A stretch of 64,000 bases of DNA from Rivularia sp034931125 (GCF_034931125.1 NZ_JAYGHM010000024.1:37406-101405), one strand, 5' to 3'; shown: positions 49,330 to 59,097, counted from the first letter of the stretch. A program made the numbers and translations. The notes: generated by a model not told the origin, from the sequence alone.

Positions 49330-50778
49330 TTAAGCTCTAAGCACAAAATCTGATGCAGATAGTAACGGATTCGTAGTCAATTCTGCAAATTGCGCTCCAG
49401 TTCCAAAGCCAGCTAAGGCTCCATTTTCATTGTAGAAAATATCCCCACTACCTCGGTTGTAGACAATTTTGGCAGCACTGGTTGCAGCCGCAGCATCGCT
49501 AGTAACTATGGCAAATTCGCTACCAATGCTAAACCCATTGCCAACAGAGCTTTTTAAGGCTCTAAATGTGCTTTTATCTAAAACGATTTTATCGCTTCCT
49601 TTGGTAAAGTCTGTAATGGAATCAATTCCAATAGCTGCACTATTAAAAATAGCTCCTGCGTCGTAGAGGAAGGAATCGTTGTTACCACCACCAGTTAAAA
49701 TGTCATTACCCGCTCCACCAATGAGGGTATCATTACCCGCTCCACCAATGAGGGTATCATTACCAGCACCCCCATCCATGATGTCATTACCAGCACCACC
49801 GTCAATGCTGTCATTACCAGCACCAGTATTAATTGTGTCATTACCAGCACCTGTATTGATAATGTCATCACCAACGGCAAGAATGGTAATAGAGTCATCT
49901 TTGCTAGTACCTCGGATAGTGAACTCCTCAATCTGACCGAAGAAGATGTGATCTAATCGAGTGGAGTTTGTACTACTGACAAATCGAGAAGCAGTACCAT
50001 TAGACTTACCAGCATTAAAACGCATACCACTTCCCGTATCACCAGCAGAGTAGTCTACAATCAGGCGATCGCGACCATCACCACCATAAGCAGTATCGCC
50101 CTTACCCAATCCGGTATTAATTACGTCGTTACCTGCACCAGTTCTGATCGTGTCGTCAGCCCGAAGCACTGCACCATTAAGGATTCCAGTTTGGGTCACA
50201 ACATCGTTGCCACTACCTGTAGTAATAGAAAACCGCTCGAAATTGGTGGCAGTCACAACACCAGGGACGTTGATATTTGAAAGATTGGAGAGGTTGAGGT
50301 TAATCTTTTGTTTGGAGAGGTCAAGGGTGAGGTAGTCAAAGCCCGAACCACCGTCAATAGTGCCAGCATTGCCAATTACAGTATCATTACCAGCACCCGC
50401 TTTAATCACATTTGTTCCATAGTAAGTTTTGATGGTGTCATCTTTGCTAGTACCAATGACAGTGAACTTCTCTATATTTTTGAAGTAAGTATAATCCAAC
50501 CTTCTAGAATTACGAACACTACTAGCCCGATAAACAGTACCGGAAGTGCCATAAGTGCTGTTAAAAAACATACTACTACCCGTATCATCAACGGAATAGT
50601 CTACGATCAGGTGGTCAAGACCCGAACCACCATCTACATAGTCATCAACACCAAGTCCTGCGTTAATCGTGTCATTGCCTCCATTAGTTTTGATAGTATC
50701 ATTGCTACGAAATACTTTTCCATCAACTAGAACTGGTCTGATGACATTATCATTGCCGTTGCCTGTAGTAATTTCCAT
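49330..50778 (-). CDS. RTX protein with two internal duplicated modules
   Basis: A 482-residue hemolysin-type calcium-binding protein. Two related modules (about 1-185 and 186-295) each contain TGxGND, DDTI, an LIVDYSxxDTGSxMxFN block and IGTSKDDTI. They are followed by seven perfect RTX repeats (GGAGNDTLIGGAGNDTLIGG) and a C-terminal type I secretion-like domain (DSITDFTKGSDKIVLDKSTF, IFYNENGALAGFG). Secreted, calcium-folded. Confidence 0.88.
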   Translation of the reverse strand: MEITTGNGNDNVIRPVLVDGKVFRSNDTIKTNGGNDTINAGLGVDDYVDGGSGLDHLIVDYSVDDTGSSMFFNSTYGTSGTVYRASSVRNSRRLDYTYFKNIEKFTVIGTSKDDTIKTYYGTNVIKAGAGNDTVIGNAGTIDGGSGFDYLTLDLSKQKINLNLSNLSNINVPGVVTATNFERFSITTGSGNDVVTQTGILNGAVLRADDTIRTGAGNDVINTGLGKGDTAYGGDGRDRLIVDYSAGDTGSGMRFNAGKSNGTASRFVSSTNSTRLDHIFFGQIEEFTIRGTSKDDSITILAVGDDIINTGAGNDTINTGAGNDSIDGGAGNDIMDGGAGNDTLIGGAGNDTLIGGAGNDILTGGGNNDSFLYDAGAIFNSAAIGIDSITDFTKGSDKIVLDKSTFRALKSSVGNGFSIGSEFAIVTSDAAAATSAAKIVYNRGSGDIFYNENGALAGFGTGAQFAELTTNPLLSASDFVLRA

Positions 50779-51142
50779 ATTTTTTGTGTGTATCTTTATG
50801 TACGGGTAAAGGTATTGTGGTATCCTGCGGCTCTGCTCGCCTACGTATGTAATATTAGTTGCGTGACGATTATAGCTTTACCTTTTTCCTGCGAATGAGA
50901 AATTTTGATGAAGTTGAAATTGATCGACTAATGTTTTAAAGAATGTAATATTGGTAAATACATTAACAAAGCTTATAACTTGTACTAGTTATTCATAAGC
51001 ATCTGAGGGGGTTAAAGAATGGCTGAAACCCAGATTATTTTGTTTAATGCAGGTTTATCAACTAGAAGTTAAAGATGAATAACTTTTTGATAAATTCGCA
51101 TCGATTTTAGGGCAATCTAGAGTTAAGTATATTAGTACTGTT

Positions 51143-51268
51143 ATGCCTAAAATCCCAAAGTGCGATGGTCGCTTCGCGAACCGCCGAAGGCATCGCTGTC
51201 GTTTTTATTCCGGCAATCCCTACGTTGTATGCGCCGTTCTTCCCGATGGTTCTGATGGTAGAGAATGA
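51143..51268 (+). pseudogene. Zinc-ribbon-like gene copy disrupted by a 27-bp palindrome
   Basis: The upstream 75 bases and the start (MPKIPKCD) match the intact gene at 52434. A 27-bp insertion (51167-51193) breaks the GCGATCGC site of the intact copy, then RCRFYSGNPYVVCAVLPDG continues until a stop. Only the first third of the gene remains. Confidence 0.8.
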
Positions 51269-51324
51269 TCATTATTTGGTTTAAGTCACAGTAATTTATG
51301 TGAATGCGATAAGTCCGCACCGCA

Positions 51325-51391
51325 GGGGTATTACTGGCGAATGATGAGCGAACACTCATCAACGCGGGTGTATCAACTAGAAGTTAAATAA
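51325..51391 (+). pseudogene. 3-prime remnant of the 48863-49195 gene family
   Basis: Encodes GYYWRMMSEHSSTRVYQLEV before TAA, almost identical to the end of the protein at 48863. The 5-prime part is lost. A shorter echo (CAACTAGAAGTTAAAGATGA) is at 51059-51078. Confidence 0.75.
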
Positions 51392-51392
51392 C

Positions 51393-51710
51393 TTAAACTG
51401 GGTCAGGTCTACCTATCCCCAATTCCCTTAGCTTTAACTTTACGTCTTCCCATTCAACGCCACAATAGTAATATTTTTTATCTAAAATATTGGCAATATA
51501 GTAACCATTTTTCGCACCATTAATTCGCCGCAGTTCCGCTGCAATTTTCTCCATCGAAGTATCGAATAAAGCAAACAAGTCTTCCATATCCAAATCTGGG
51601 GCGTTAAACCAGTTTACAAATGTTTCACCTTCCTTGAATGCCCAGATTTTGCCGCGACGCTCAATAATTTGATAGTAAACTGGACGAATGATTGTATCGG
51701 AACTTAACAT
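51393..51710 (-). CDS. Hypothetical protein, intact copy
   Basis: A 105-residue soluble protein (FKEGETFVNWFNAPDLDMED, NGYYIANILDKKYYYCGVEW). No family recognised. A fragment of a second copy survives at 49196-49265. It was probably paired convergently with the 48863-type gene in an ancestral module. Confidence 0.5.
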   Translation of the reverse strand: MLSSDTIIRPVYYQIIERRGKIWAFKEGETFVNWFNAPDLDMEDLFALFDTSMEKIAAELRRINGAKNGYYIANILDKKYYYCGVEWEDVKLKLRELGIGRPDPV

Positions 51711-51781
51711 AAAAATATCTGTTTAAAATAAAATTACTAAGGAAGTAGCCCCTAGCCGTTAACCAGGGACTACGGGCTTAA

Positions 51782-51976
51782 TTAGTTGACATCATCTTGA
51801 GATTCGTCTTGCGGTTCGTCCGCAATATCATCCAAATCTCTGATAACATCTTCCGAGTCAACGAGGTATCTTTCACCTGTTACTTTATCTTCTTTCATCC
51901 AACGTCCAAGAACCAGACGAATAAAGATTTTAACGGGATTCCAAATACTTCGATGACCATTACCATTTTTGCTCAA
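51782..51976 (-). CDS. Small acidic protein
   Basis: A 64-residue protein starting with TTG 51976 after a perfect GGAGGTG ribosome site. It has a basic amphipathic centre (SIWNPVKIFIRLVLGRWMKE) and an acidic tail (EPQDESQDDVN). No family recognised. Confidence 0.5.
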   Translation of the reverse strand: MSKNGNGHRSIWNPVKIFIRLVLGRWMKEDKVTGERYLVDSEDVIRDLDDIADEPQDESQDDVN

Positions 51977-52003
51977 TCATTCACCTCCTTTTAAAACACA
52001 AAA

Positions 52004-52020
52004 GGGGATTTTTTATCCCC
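52004..52020 (-). terminator. Rho-independent terminator
   Basis: On the minus strand GGGGAT/ATCCCC with an A-rich loop is followed by TTTTG. It lies after the gene at 52078-52260. Confidence 0.55.
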
Positions 52021-52077
52021 AGAATAATTTTACCACTTTTACTTAATTAACGATTACCACTTTTATCAATATCATTT

Positions 52078-52260
52078 CTATTGTTTGCTTTTTATTAATA
52101 TTAATTCACCTGACGCGATCGCATCTAACAACTGACCAGTTGAACCTTCATCATTGTAGATATAGCCTAATATTTGGGCAATCTCTTTTAGCTTATCTCC
52201 CGTTCCCCGCTCAACCCTTGCATGGAGACTTACACGGTCTAACTTCTTTCTACCTGCCAT
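52078..52260 (-). CDS. Small ribbon-helix-helix-like protein
   Basis: A 60-residue protein (AGRKKLDRVSLHARVERGTG, DKLKEIAQILGYIYNDEGST, GQLLDAIASGELILI). The pattern fits small CopG-like cyanobacterial DNA-binding proteins. ATG 52260 is used; upstream codons do not fit the family. Confidence 0.6.
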   Translation of the reverse strand: MAGRKKLDRVSLHARVERGTGDKLKEIAQILGYIYNDEGSTGQLLDAIASGELILIKSKQ

Positions 52261-52433
52261 AAGTGTTAACCATATAATCTTTAAAAGTGGTTTACAAATA
52301 TAGGATAGCAAAAAGCGCTACAAAACAAGTTAATCTAGCCTTTTATTATCAACGCTAAGTTAAAGACGAATAACTTTTTGATAACTTTATCGTCTTTTTA
52401 GGGCAAGCTAGAACTAAGTATATGCGTACTGTT

Positions 52434-52817
52434 ATGCCTAAAATTCCAAAGTGCGATCGCTGTCGCTTTTATTCCGGTAACATCTACCTTATTTGCGCCG
52501 TTCTTCCCAATGGTCCCGATGATAATTTATGTCATCACTTTGCACCAGACCCCGATATTGAACCAGGAGAACTGTGGGAACCCCAAGGTGCAAGATATGT
52601 AAATGATGAATTGGTAATTGAGCGTGTTACCTACTTAGGCGAAGAAATTATCCAGCCGCCGCAGCGCTGGAGCCGGGAAGAAAAGTTGTGGTTATTAGAT
52701 AATCATCCAATGTTTACTGGGTTATGTCCCAGTTGTGGAGCAGAGTTTGAGAGGGACTTCACTGCAAGAGTGCATTGGGATTGCGAAAACTGCGGGTGGA
52801 TGGACGATTCGGCATAG
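52434..52817 (+). CDS. Cys-rich zinc-binding-like protein
   Basis: A 127-residue protein with an N-terminal cluster CDRCRFYSGNIYLICAVLPN...CHHF and a C-terminal ribbon CPSCGAEFERDF...WDCENCGW. Two zinc sites are likely. ATG 52434 is chosen because the related copy at 51143 keeps this codon but has lost the upstream ATG at 52422. Function unknown; it may bind nucleic acid. Confidence 0.65.
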   Translation: MPKIPKCDRCRFYSGNIYLICAVLPNGPDDNLCHHFAPDPDIEPGELWEPQGARYVNDELVIERVTYLGEEIIQPPQRWSREEKLWLLDNHPMFTGLCPSCGAEFERDFTARVHWDCENCGWMDDSA

Positions 52818-52966
52818 GGTAATGCTACTCAGATCGCATAACCGCACTTTTACAGACGGACACCACTACAGTTACAAACATTAAAATTGCTTAACATTTC
52901 GTTACTATGGATTTATTGAGAGAACCATCATACAACCTCTCAATGTAAAAAACACAGGTAAACGCC

Positions 52967-54091
52967 GTGAATAACACAATACGTGTTGGCAACCTCTTCG
53001 GAATTCCCTTTTACATTCACCCATCCTGGTTTTTAATATTGGGTTTGGTGACTTGGACTTATGGCACCGGACTAGGAAGTGCATTTCCTTATTTGGGGAG
53101 TGGGTCTGCTTTATTGTTGGGTTTAATGACAGCCTTGATGCTTTTTGGTTCTGTTGTTGCCCACGAACTAGGACATAGTTTTGTTGCCATTCGTCAAGGG
53201 ATTGATGTTAAATCCATCACCCTGTTTATATTTGGTGGTCTGGCAAGTTTAGAAAAAGAATCAAGTACTCCAGCATCTGCTTTTTGGGTAGCGATCGCAG
53301 GTCCTTTGGTTAGCCTGTTGTTATTTGGTGTATTTGCAGCAATTGGTTTTAGTACTGGAGCCTCTGGGGTATTCTCAGCAATTTTGGGATTGCTCGCTTC
53401 TATTAACTTGGCTCTATGCTTATTTAACTTAATTCCTGGCTTGCCCTTAGACGGTGGGAATATACTTAAAGCGGTAGTTTGGAAAATCACAGGTAATCCC
53501 AACAAAGGAGTGGTTTTTGCAAGCCGAGTTGGACAAATTTTTGGTTGGATTGCGATCGCTTCTGGTTTGCTTCCACTATTGTTAGCGGGTAGTTTTGCTA
53601 ACTTCTGGAATTTGTTAATTGGTTTCTTCTTATTGAGAAATGCTGGTAATGCAGCCCAATTTGCAAGGGTGCAAGAACAGTTTACGGGTTTAACTGCTGC
53701 TGATGCGGTGAGTAGCGATAGCCCAGTTGTTGCTGATAGCCTTACCCTCAGAGAGTTTGCTGACGAGCAAATAGTAAGCGGACAAAAATGGCAGCGGTTT
53801 TTAGTTACCAACAGTGATGGACAACTCTTAGGAGCAATATCTCTTGACAATTTTCGTGACACCGCAACGTCATTATGGTCGGAAACTCAAGTTAAAGATG
53901 TAATGCGACCAATTGCCGAATCTACTACAGTAAAAGCCGACCAGCCTTTATTAGAAGTAGTGCAGTTAATCGAACAACAAAAACTATCTGCACTGACCGT
54001 GATTCGTGACAATGGTGTGTTAGTAGGAATTTTAGAAAAAGCTGCAATTCTTAGTTTGCTACAGAAAAGAATGCTGGACAATCCTGCCTAA
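52967..54091 (+). CDS. Site-2 protease family zinc metalloprotease with CBS domains
   Basis: A 374-residue intramembrane protease starting with GTG. Zinc motif HELGH is at about 66-70, with the second site NLIPGLPLDGGNIL. Six or so membrane helices are followed by a CBS pair (VKDVMRPIAESTTVKADQPL, LSALTVIRDNGVLVGILEKA). Such S2P-CBS proteins cleave membrane-bound substrates such as anti-sigma factors, possibly in response to nucleotides. The substrate is unknown. Confidence 0.9.
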   Translation: MNNTIRVGNLFGIPFYIHPSWFLILGLVTWTYGTGLGSAFPYLGSGSALLLGLMTALMLFGSVVAHELGHSFVAIRQGIDVKSITLFIFGGLASLEKESSTPASAFWVAIAGPLVSLLLFGVFAAIGFSTGASGVFSAILGLLASINLALCLFNLIPGLPLDGGNILKAVVWKITGNPNKGVVFASRVGQIFGWIAIASGLLPLLLAGSFANFWNLLIGFFLLRNAGNAAQFARVQEQFTGLTAADAVSSDSPVVADSLTLREFADEQIVSGQKWQRFLVTNSDGQLLGAISLDNFRDTATSLWSETQVKDVMRPIAESTTVKADQPLLEVVQLIEQQKLSALTVIRDNGVLVGILEKAAILSLLQKRMLDNPA

Positions 54092-54215
54092 TTCCTCAAA
54101 CTAGTAAATAATTAATAGTGATGTAATGAAGCGACATAGACATGGAGCTTCATTCGTCATTTAAAGATGATAGAGATAATATAAAATTCACACTAAATCT
54201 ATGTAGAGTGTAACT

Positions 54216-54662
54216 GTGAATATAGACTACACGCATCTTGAAAACCTACTTGCATCAAATAAATGGCGCGATGCTGATGAAGAAACGAATTTAATAATAC
54301 TTAAAATAACTAATCGCGTTGATGCAGGCTGGCTCAGAGAACAAGATTTTGTCGCGCTTTCTTGTTTTAATCTCGAAACCATTGACGAATTATGGGCAAA
54401 CCACAGCCAAGGACATTTTGGTTTCACCGTTCAAAGTCAAATTTGGAAGACTGTAGGGGAAAATTACATCAAATTTAGCGATGCTATAGGCTGGCGCTTA
54501 AACTATAAGTGGCAACTATACTCACAACTAAAATTTAATTTAGAATCCCTACCCGGACATTTACCCGCCGCACCATTCTACAAGTTAGACAGCGAAATTG
54601 CGATCGGTTGGGCAGCTTCTTTACCGTCAAAGTTAGTCGATTGTTTGGACGAAAGTTTTTAA
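54216..54662 (+). CDS. GUN4-domain protein
   Basis: A 148-residue protein with the GUN4 fold: YTHLENLLASNKWRDADEET, FNLETIDELWANHSQGHFGF and IWKTVGENYIKFSDAIGWRL. GUN4 binds porphyrins and stimulates Mg-chelatase. Stand-alone paralogues in cyanobacteria may sense tetrapyrroles. A GTG start follows the upstream AT-rich leader. It overlaps the convergent lipoprotein gene by 4 bases. Confidence 0.85.
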   Translation: MNIDYTHLENLLASNKWRDADEETNLIILKITNRVDAGWLREQDFVALSCFNLETIDELWANHSQGHFGFTVQSQIWKTVGENYIKFSDAIGWRLNYKWQLYSQLKFNLESLPGHLPAAPFYKLDSEIAIGWAASLPSKLVDCLDESF

Positions 54663-55177
54663 TTACTAACTGGTTCAGCTTTCTCTACCGAATTATCCCC
54701 TACTCCCAAAGTCAGTTCTAAGGGCGATCGCTCTGGGTAAGCTTTCACTACTTGCCTGTAAACATCGTAGTTTGTAGGTAATGTCCTTTGTTGCGTACCG
54801 TCTGAATAAATAAATTCGTACTTTACAGATTTTAATAGTTCGGGTTTGCTTGCTTCTTGTTGCGAACCTTTACGTTGTTCCACCTCATCAACTGTTGGGC
54901 GCGGTGGCAGTGCAGCCCACCATAAACCTCGGTCATCGGGTCCGGTAACTGCTCCCGATGGTTTCAACCCATTACGATTGAGCAAAGAAGTAGTAGCAAA
55001 TTCTTCTCTTCGTGGTGATGGTTCCGTTGTTAGATTATTGGCATATTTTACTTGCCACGTATAAGTTGTAAGCGCTGTAGCTTCATATTGGCTTGTAGTT
55101 ACATTACTGCAACCAGCGATCGCAGCAGAAATTAGCAACGAAAATAATATCGGAGCGCGTTGTTTTTCTAGTCTCAC
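54659..55177 (-). CDS. Lipoprotein
   Basis: A 172-residue protein with a lipoprotein signal (FSLLISAAIAGCSN; lipobox Cys about 22). Mature part is soluble and unknown (TYTWQVKYANNLTTEPSPRR, LLKSVKYEFIYSDGTQQRTL). Expected on the periplasmic side or outer membrane. Convergent with the GUN4 gene. Confidence 0.7.
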   Translation of the reverse strand: MRLEKQRAPILFSLLISAAIAGCSNVTTSQYEATALTTYTWQVKYANNLTTEPSPRREEFATTSLLNRNGLKPSGAVTGPDDRGLWWAALPPRPTVDEVEQRKGSQQEASKPELLKSVKYEFIYSDGTQQRTLPTNYDVYRQVVKAYPERSPLELTLGVGDNSVEKAEPVSN

Positions 55178-55364
55178 TACTTTATTTATTGCCCGACCTC
55201 CTTAAAGAACTCTGGATGAATATATATATTACATATGAAGGGATATTGCTGAAATCGGTATTTAGTCAAATCATATATGATACAAATGTACAATTACCGA
55301 CCTCAATTACTGTACTTAGTTCGGCTATCCGTTATAATTACCGCGTGCCAACAATATTCAGAAA

Positions 55365-57626
55365 ATGATACCTGCTGCACAAAGTTCAAACCAGCTAAAC
55401 GCCACACAACAACACGAATCGATAACAGGTGTAATAGAGCGCCTAACTTTTTACAGCCAAGAGTCGGGTTATACTGTAGCGCGTATGCAACTCCCCAGGG
55501 CGAGAGATTTAGTTACAATTGTCGGCAGCTTCGCTAACATTCAACCCGGTCAAACGCTGCAACTAACCGGGTTTTGGCGCGAACATCCCCAATATGGCGC
55601 TCAGTTTCAAGTTATTAATTACAAAGAAACCAAACCTGCAACGATTACAGGAATAGAAAAATATTTAGGTAGCGGATTAATAAAGGGGGTTGGTCCAGTA
55701 ACAGCTAGACGTATAGTTAATCACTTCGGTTTAGAAACTTTAGATATTATCGAACATCAAATCGAACGTCTGTGTGAAGTCAACGGCATTGCTAAAAAGC
55801 GTATAGCCATGATTCAGAAGGCGTGGGAAACCCAAAAAGCTATCAAGGAAGTGATGGTATTTTTGCAAACTCATGGTGTTTCCACTACCTATGCAGTAAA
55901 AATTTACAAGCAATATGGTGACAAAGCGATCGCAATTGTCACCAACAACCCATACCAACTCGCTACTGATATTTACGGTATTGGGTTTATTAGTGCTGAT
56001 AAAATTGCTCGTAATTTGGGTGTAGCTCCCGATTCCGAGTTTAGATACAAAGCTGGTATGACTCACGTATTGAGTGAAGCTGCTGAAGACGGACATTGCT
56101 ATTTACCACAGCCGGAGTTAGTAACAGGTGCGATCGCGCTGCTCAAATGCGACTCTCACGAACCATCGGAGGATGCGATCGCCCAAATCATTCTTAAGAT
56201 GTCGCTTGCAGATGAACTAATTCGAGAAAATGCGGATAATACTTTACTTTGTTATAATCCGGCATTTTTCAATACCGAACATAATTTAGCATTATTAATT
56301 AATCAACGTTTAATGAGAGGGATTGATACAGATATTCCCCGCGTCCGCTCTTGGTTAGAACGGTTTACTCAAAGTCGTAGAGTTGGACTTTCACCCGAAC
56401 AGCAAGCAGCTGTAGAAATAGCAGCTTACTCTAAAGTTACGGTAATCACAGGTGGTCCCGGTACTGGTAAAACTTTTTGTACCCGCACCATTGTAGAACT
56501 ATGGAAAGCGATGGGTAAAAGTATTGCACTGGCTGCACCTACGGGACGAGCCGCACAACGCTTAAGCGAAATGACTGGCTTAGAAGCCAAAACTGTACAT
56601 AGGTTGTTGGAGTTCGACCCCCGAAGTATGGGATTTAAACGTGACATGAGTAATCCCTTACCCCAAAAAGCATTGATAGTTGATGAAGCTAGTATGCTGG
56701 ATTTATTCTTAGCGTACAGTTTAATTAAAGCCGTACCCGAAGACGGACAAATACTGTTTGTTGGAGATGTCGATCAGCTGCCATCCGTGGGACCTGGTAA
56801 AATTCTCGCCGATTTAATCAATTCGGGTAAAGTGCCTGTAGTACGCTTAACGCAAGTATTCCGCCAAGCTGCGAGTAGTAAAATTATCACCAACGCTCAC
56901 CAAATCAACCAAGGATACTACCCAGATATCGAACCGATTTCTCAAACTCCCCAAACCGATTGTCTGTGGCACGGTGGCGGATATCAACCGGAGCATGGCG
57001 TACAGGCAATTAGTGAGTTGGTTGCTGATTTTATTCCCAAACTTGGTTTTAATCCCGCTATTGACGTACAGGTATTATCGCCAATGAGCCGGGGACTTGT
57101 GGGAACCCGCAACCTTAATAAAGTATTGCAGCAATTAATCAATCCCCCCAGCCCCCAAAAAGTTGAAATCAAACGGGGAGAAATGGTTTTTAGAACGGGC
57201 GATCGCGTTATTCAACTCACTAACGATTACCAGCGAGAAGTATTCAACGGCGACATGGGATTTATTACTGACATCGATACCGAAGAGCAAGAAGTAATCG
57301 TGCAGTATACCGGACGCGATGTTAAATACGACTACGCCGACCTTAACGAAATTGCCCTAGCGTGGAGCGTTACCATCCATAAAAGCCAAGGCTCGGAGTA
57401 TCCGGTGGTAATTATGCCATTATATACGCAACACTACATGATGTTATCACGTAATTTAATATACACTGGTCTGACGCGGGCGAAGAAGTTGGCGATTATA
57501 GTGGGGTCGAAGAAAGCGATCGGTATGGCGGTGCGTTCACGAAGTGACTCCGAAGGAGTATCGGTTAATCAGAAAGAGCGGTATACGCAATTACAGCAAC
57601 GGTTGGCTCAAGTCGGGTTGCGGTAG
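55365..57626 (+). CDS. recD2: RecD2-like SF1 DNA helicase
   Basis: A 753-residue 5-prime to 3-prime helicase of the RecD2 type. The N-terminal OB and HhH regions (LIKGVGPVTARRIVNHFG, VCNGIAKKR-like) precede the motor. Walker A is GGPGTGKT at 363-370, motif II is ALIVDEASMLD, motif III is LFVGDVDQLPSVGPG, and the late motif is VTIHKSQGSEYPVV with YTGLTRAKK. Near the C-terminus RSDSEGVSV is encoded by a 24-bp dispersed repeat inserted in frame. It can act in DNA repair or plasmid maintenance. Confidence 0.9.
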   Translation: MIPAAQSSNQLNATQQHESITGVIERLTFYSQESGYTVARMQLPRARDLVTIVGSFANIQPGQTLQLTGFWREHPQYGAQFQVINYKETKPATITGIEKYLGSGLIKGVGPVTARRIVNHFGLETLDIIEHQIERLCEVNGIAKKRIAMIQKAWETQKAIKEVMVFLQTHGVSTTYAVKIYKQYGDKAIAIVTNNPYQLATDIYGIGFISADKIARNLGVAPDSEFRYKAGMTHVLSEAAEDGHCYLPQPELVTGAIALLKCDSHEPSEDAIAQIILKMSLADELIRENADNTLLCYNPAFFNTEHNLALLINQRLMRGIDTDIPRVRSWLERFTQSRRVGLSPEQQAAVEIAAYSKVTVITGGPGTGKTFCTRTIVELWKAMGKSIALAAPTGRAAQRLSEMTGLEAKTVHRLLEFDPRSMGFKRDMSNPLPQKALIVDEASMLDLFLAYSLIKAVPEDGQILFVGDVDQLPSVGPGKILADLINSGKVPVVRLTQVFRQAASSKIITNAHQINQGYYPDIEPISQTPQTDCLWHGGGYQPEHGVQAISELVADFIPKLGFNPAIDVQVLSPMSRGLVGTRNLNKVLQQLINPPSPQKVEIKRGEMVFRTGDRVIQLTNDYQREVFNGDMGFITDIDTEEQEVIVQYTGRDVKYDYADLNEIALAWSVTIHKSQGSEYPVVIMPLYTQHYMMLSRNLIYTGLTRAKKLAIIVGSKKAIGMAVRSRSDSEGVSVNQKERYTQLQQRLAQVGLR

Positions 57627-57832
57627 TGCGATCGCTCGTCTACGACGAGACAATGATATGTATCGATAAAAACGCTACAATATCTGATCGTCTTGCAGCT
57701 TTTTACAAATATCCTGGCTTAATGCCCGTTTGTTATTAAATAGTTAAAGCCTACCCCGGTAATGTTGTGCAAGCTTTTTTGTACTGAAACACAAGATTTA
57801 ATCATCTGTGGTTATTTTATTAAATGAGTGAC

Positions 57833-58000
57833 TTATGCTCCTTTATAACTAAAATTAGCGCCAAATGCTCCTACCTCAAACGCCTCATTACGGCAAAAAG
57901 CAACTGTACCAAAAACCAAGAATATAGTCATTAACGTAAATGCAGTTAAAAAAGTAGCAACAACAATAGCAGCAGTAGCAAGAGCGGCGATACCTTCCAT
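57833..58000 (-). CDS. Small hydrophobic membrane protein
   Basis: A 55-residue frame starting ATG 58000 after GGAAAG: MEGIAALATAAIVATFLTAF, then TLMTIFLVFGTVAFCR and a short polar tail (EVGAFGANFSYKGA). One or two membrane helices. It could be a small photosynthetic-type subunit or an unrelated peptide. No family assigned. Confidence 0.5.
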   Translation of the reverse strand: MEGIAALATAAIVVATFLTAFTLMTIFLVFGTVAFCRNEAFEVGAFGANFSYKGA

Positions 58001-58327
58001 TTATTTTTCTTTCCAGAATTTTTACGAAGTTTTCTATAGGATAGCCTTCATTAGTATTAAGAGAATCCACCAAAGGACAGTTTAACCTCTACTACAATCG
58101 GTAGAGATTATCTCTAACTAACGGACTCATCTAATCTCAACAGCCACATACCTACGACCTGGGCGAAGAAACTAGCAATTATAATTCTACAATAATAATA
58201 CAACCACTGTTTTTAAAGCTGTTAGACCGACGTGGCGTTAATATTTTCTCGAATTTCTTCTTCATAATCATGCATATCCCGGAGCGTTATAAGCTATTTA
58301 CATAACCGTATATATCTGGGTGTAGAT

Positions 58328-58885
58328 ATGACGCGAGTAGAGCGCGAATCAATTAACTTCAAACTCCCCAAATCCTTAGCTGATGCACTTCGAGATGCTG
58401 CAAAGGAACGCGGCACTACGGCGACAGATTTAGTAATTCAAGGACTGCACCAAATTTTAGGTAGCGTACCGGGTGTAGAAGTGAGTACAGAAATCCGCTT
58501 GCAACAAGTCGAAGAAGATTTATATTACCTAGCTCACAGCATCAACGGGCATGGTAATACAACTCAAACTGACAACCCCGCTGCCGATTCTCGGACAGAA
58601 GAAAGATTAACTAAAGTTGAAGAAAAATTAGAAACATTTAGCGATCGCCTATCTAAACTAGAAGGAGCAATGAGCGCGATTTCTCGTAATGGAATAGCAT
58701 CAAATAACCAGCGGCGATACAAAAATTCGGGCAATCCCTACAACCAAAGCGGTAGACCAGCCCAATTAGAACCGCTTGACGAACAAAAGTTGGCGCTGAG
58801 ACTTAACGTTAATATCCCCACTCTTAAAGAAAAACACCAAACCCTTGATAAGCAGGAGTTTGAGGAATGGAGTAAGAATCGCGAT
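58328..58885 (+). CDS. CopG-like N-terminal DNA-binding protein, interrupted by the gap
   Basis: 186 codons to the start of the N run. Residues 8-45 (INFKLPKSLADALRDAAKER, TTATDLVIQGL) are a ribbon-helix-helix domain. Residues 60-120 are a coiled coil (RLTKVEEKLETFSDRLSKLE). A region after 140 (LDEQKLALRLNVNIPTLKEK) looks like a second HTH. The C-terminus lies in the gap. It may be a plasmid DNA-binding protein. Confidence 0.65.
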
Positions 58886-59051
58886 NNNNNNNNNNNNNNN
58901 NNNNNNNNNNNNNNNNNNNNNNNNNNNNNNNNNNNNNNNNNNNNNNNNNNNNNNNNNNNNNNNNNNNNNNNNNNNNNNNNNNNNNNNNNNNNNNNNNNNN
59001 NNNNNNNNNNNNNNNNNNNNNNNNNNNNNNNNNNNNNNNNNNNNNNNNNNN
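58886..59051. other. Assembly gap (166 N)
   Basis: Run of N, the only one in the window. Translations across it are meaningless. True length unknown. Confidence 0.99.
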
Positions 59052-59097
59052 TATGAGTTACGAATTTTCTTAGAGGAAAAAGTGCGATCGCCATTAT

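Noticed and set aside
49679..49936. Plus-strand Pro/Ala/Ser-rich frame opposite the RTX repeats
   Set aside because: Mirror of the nonapeptide-coding repeats; repetitive only because the real gene is.
57888..58073. 61-residue minus-strand frame rich in Cys and Tyr
   Set aside because: Out of frame with the better small membrane-protein ORF at 57833-58000, which has a ribosome site and proper hydrophobic pattern.
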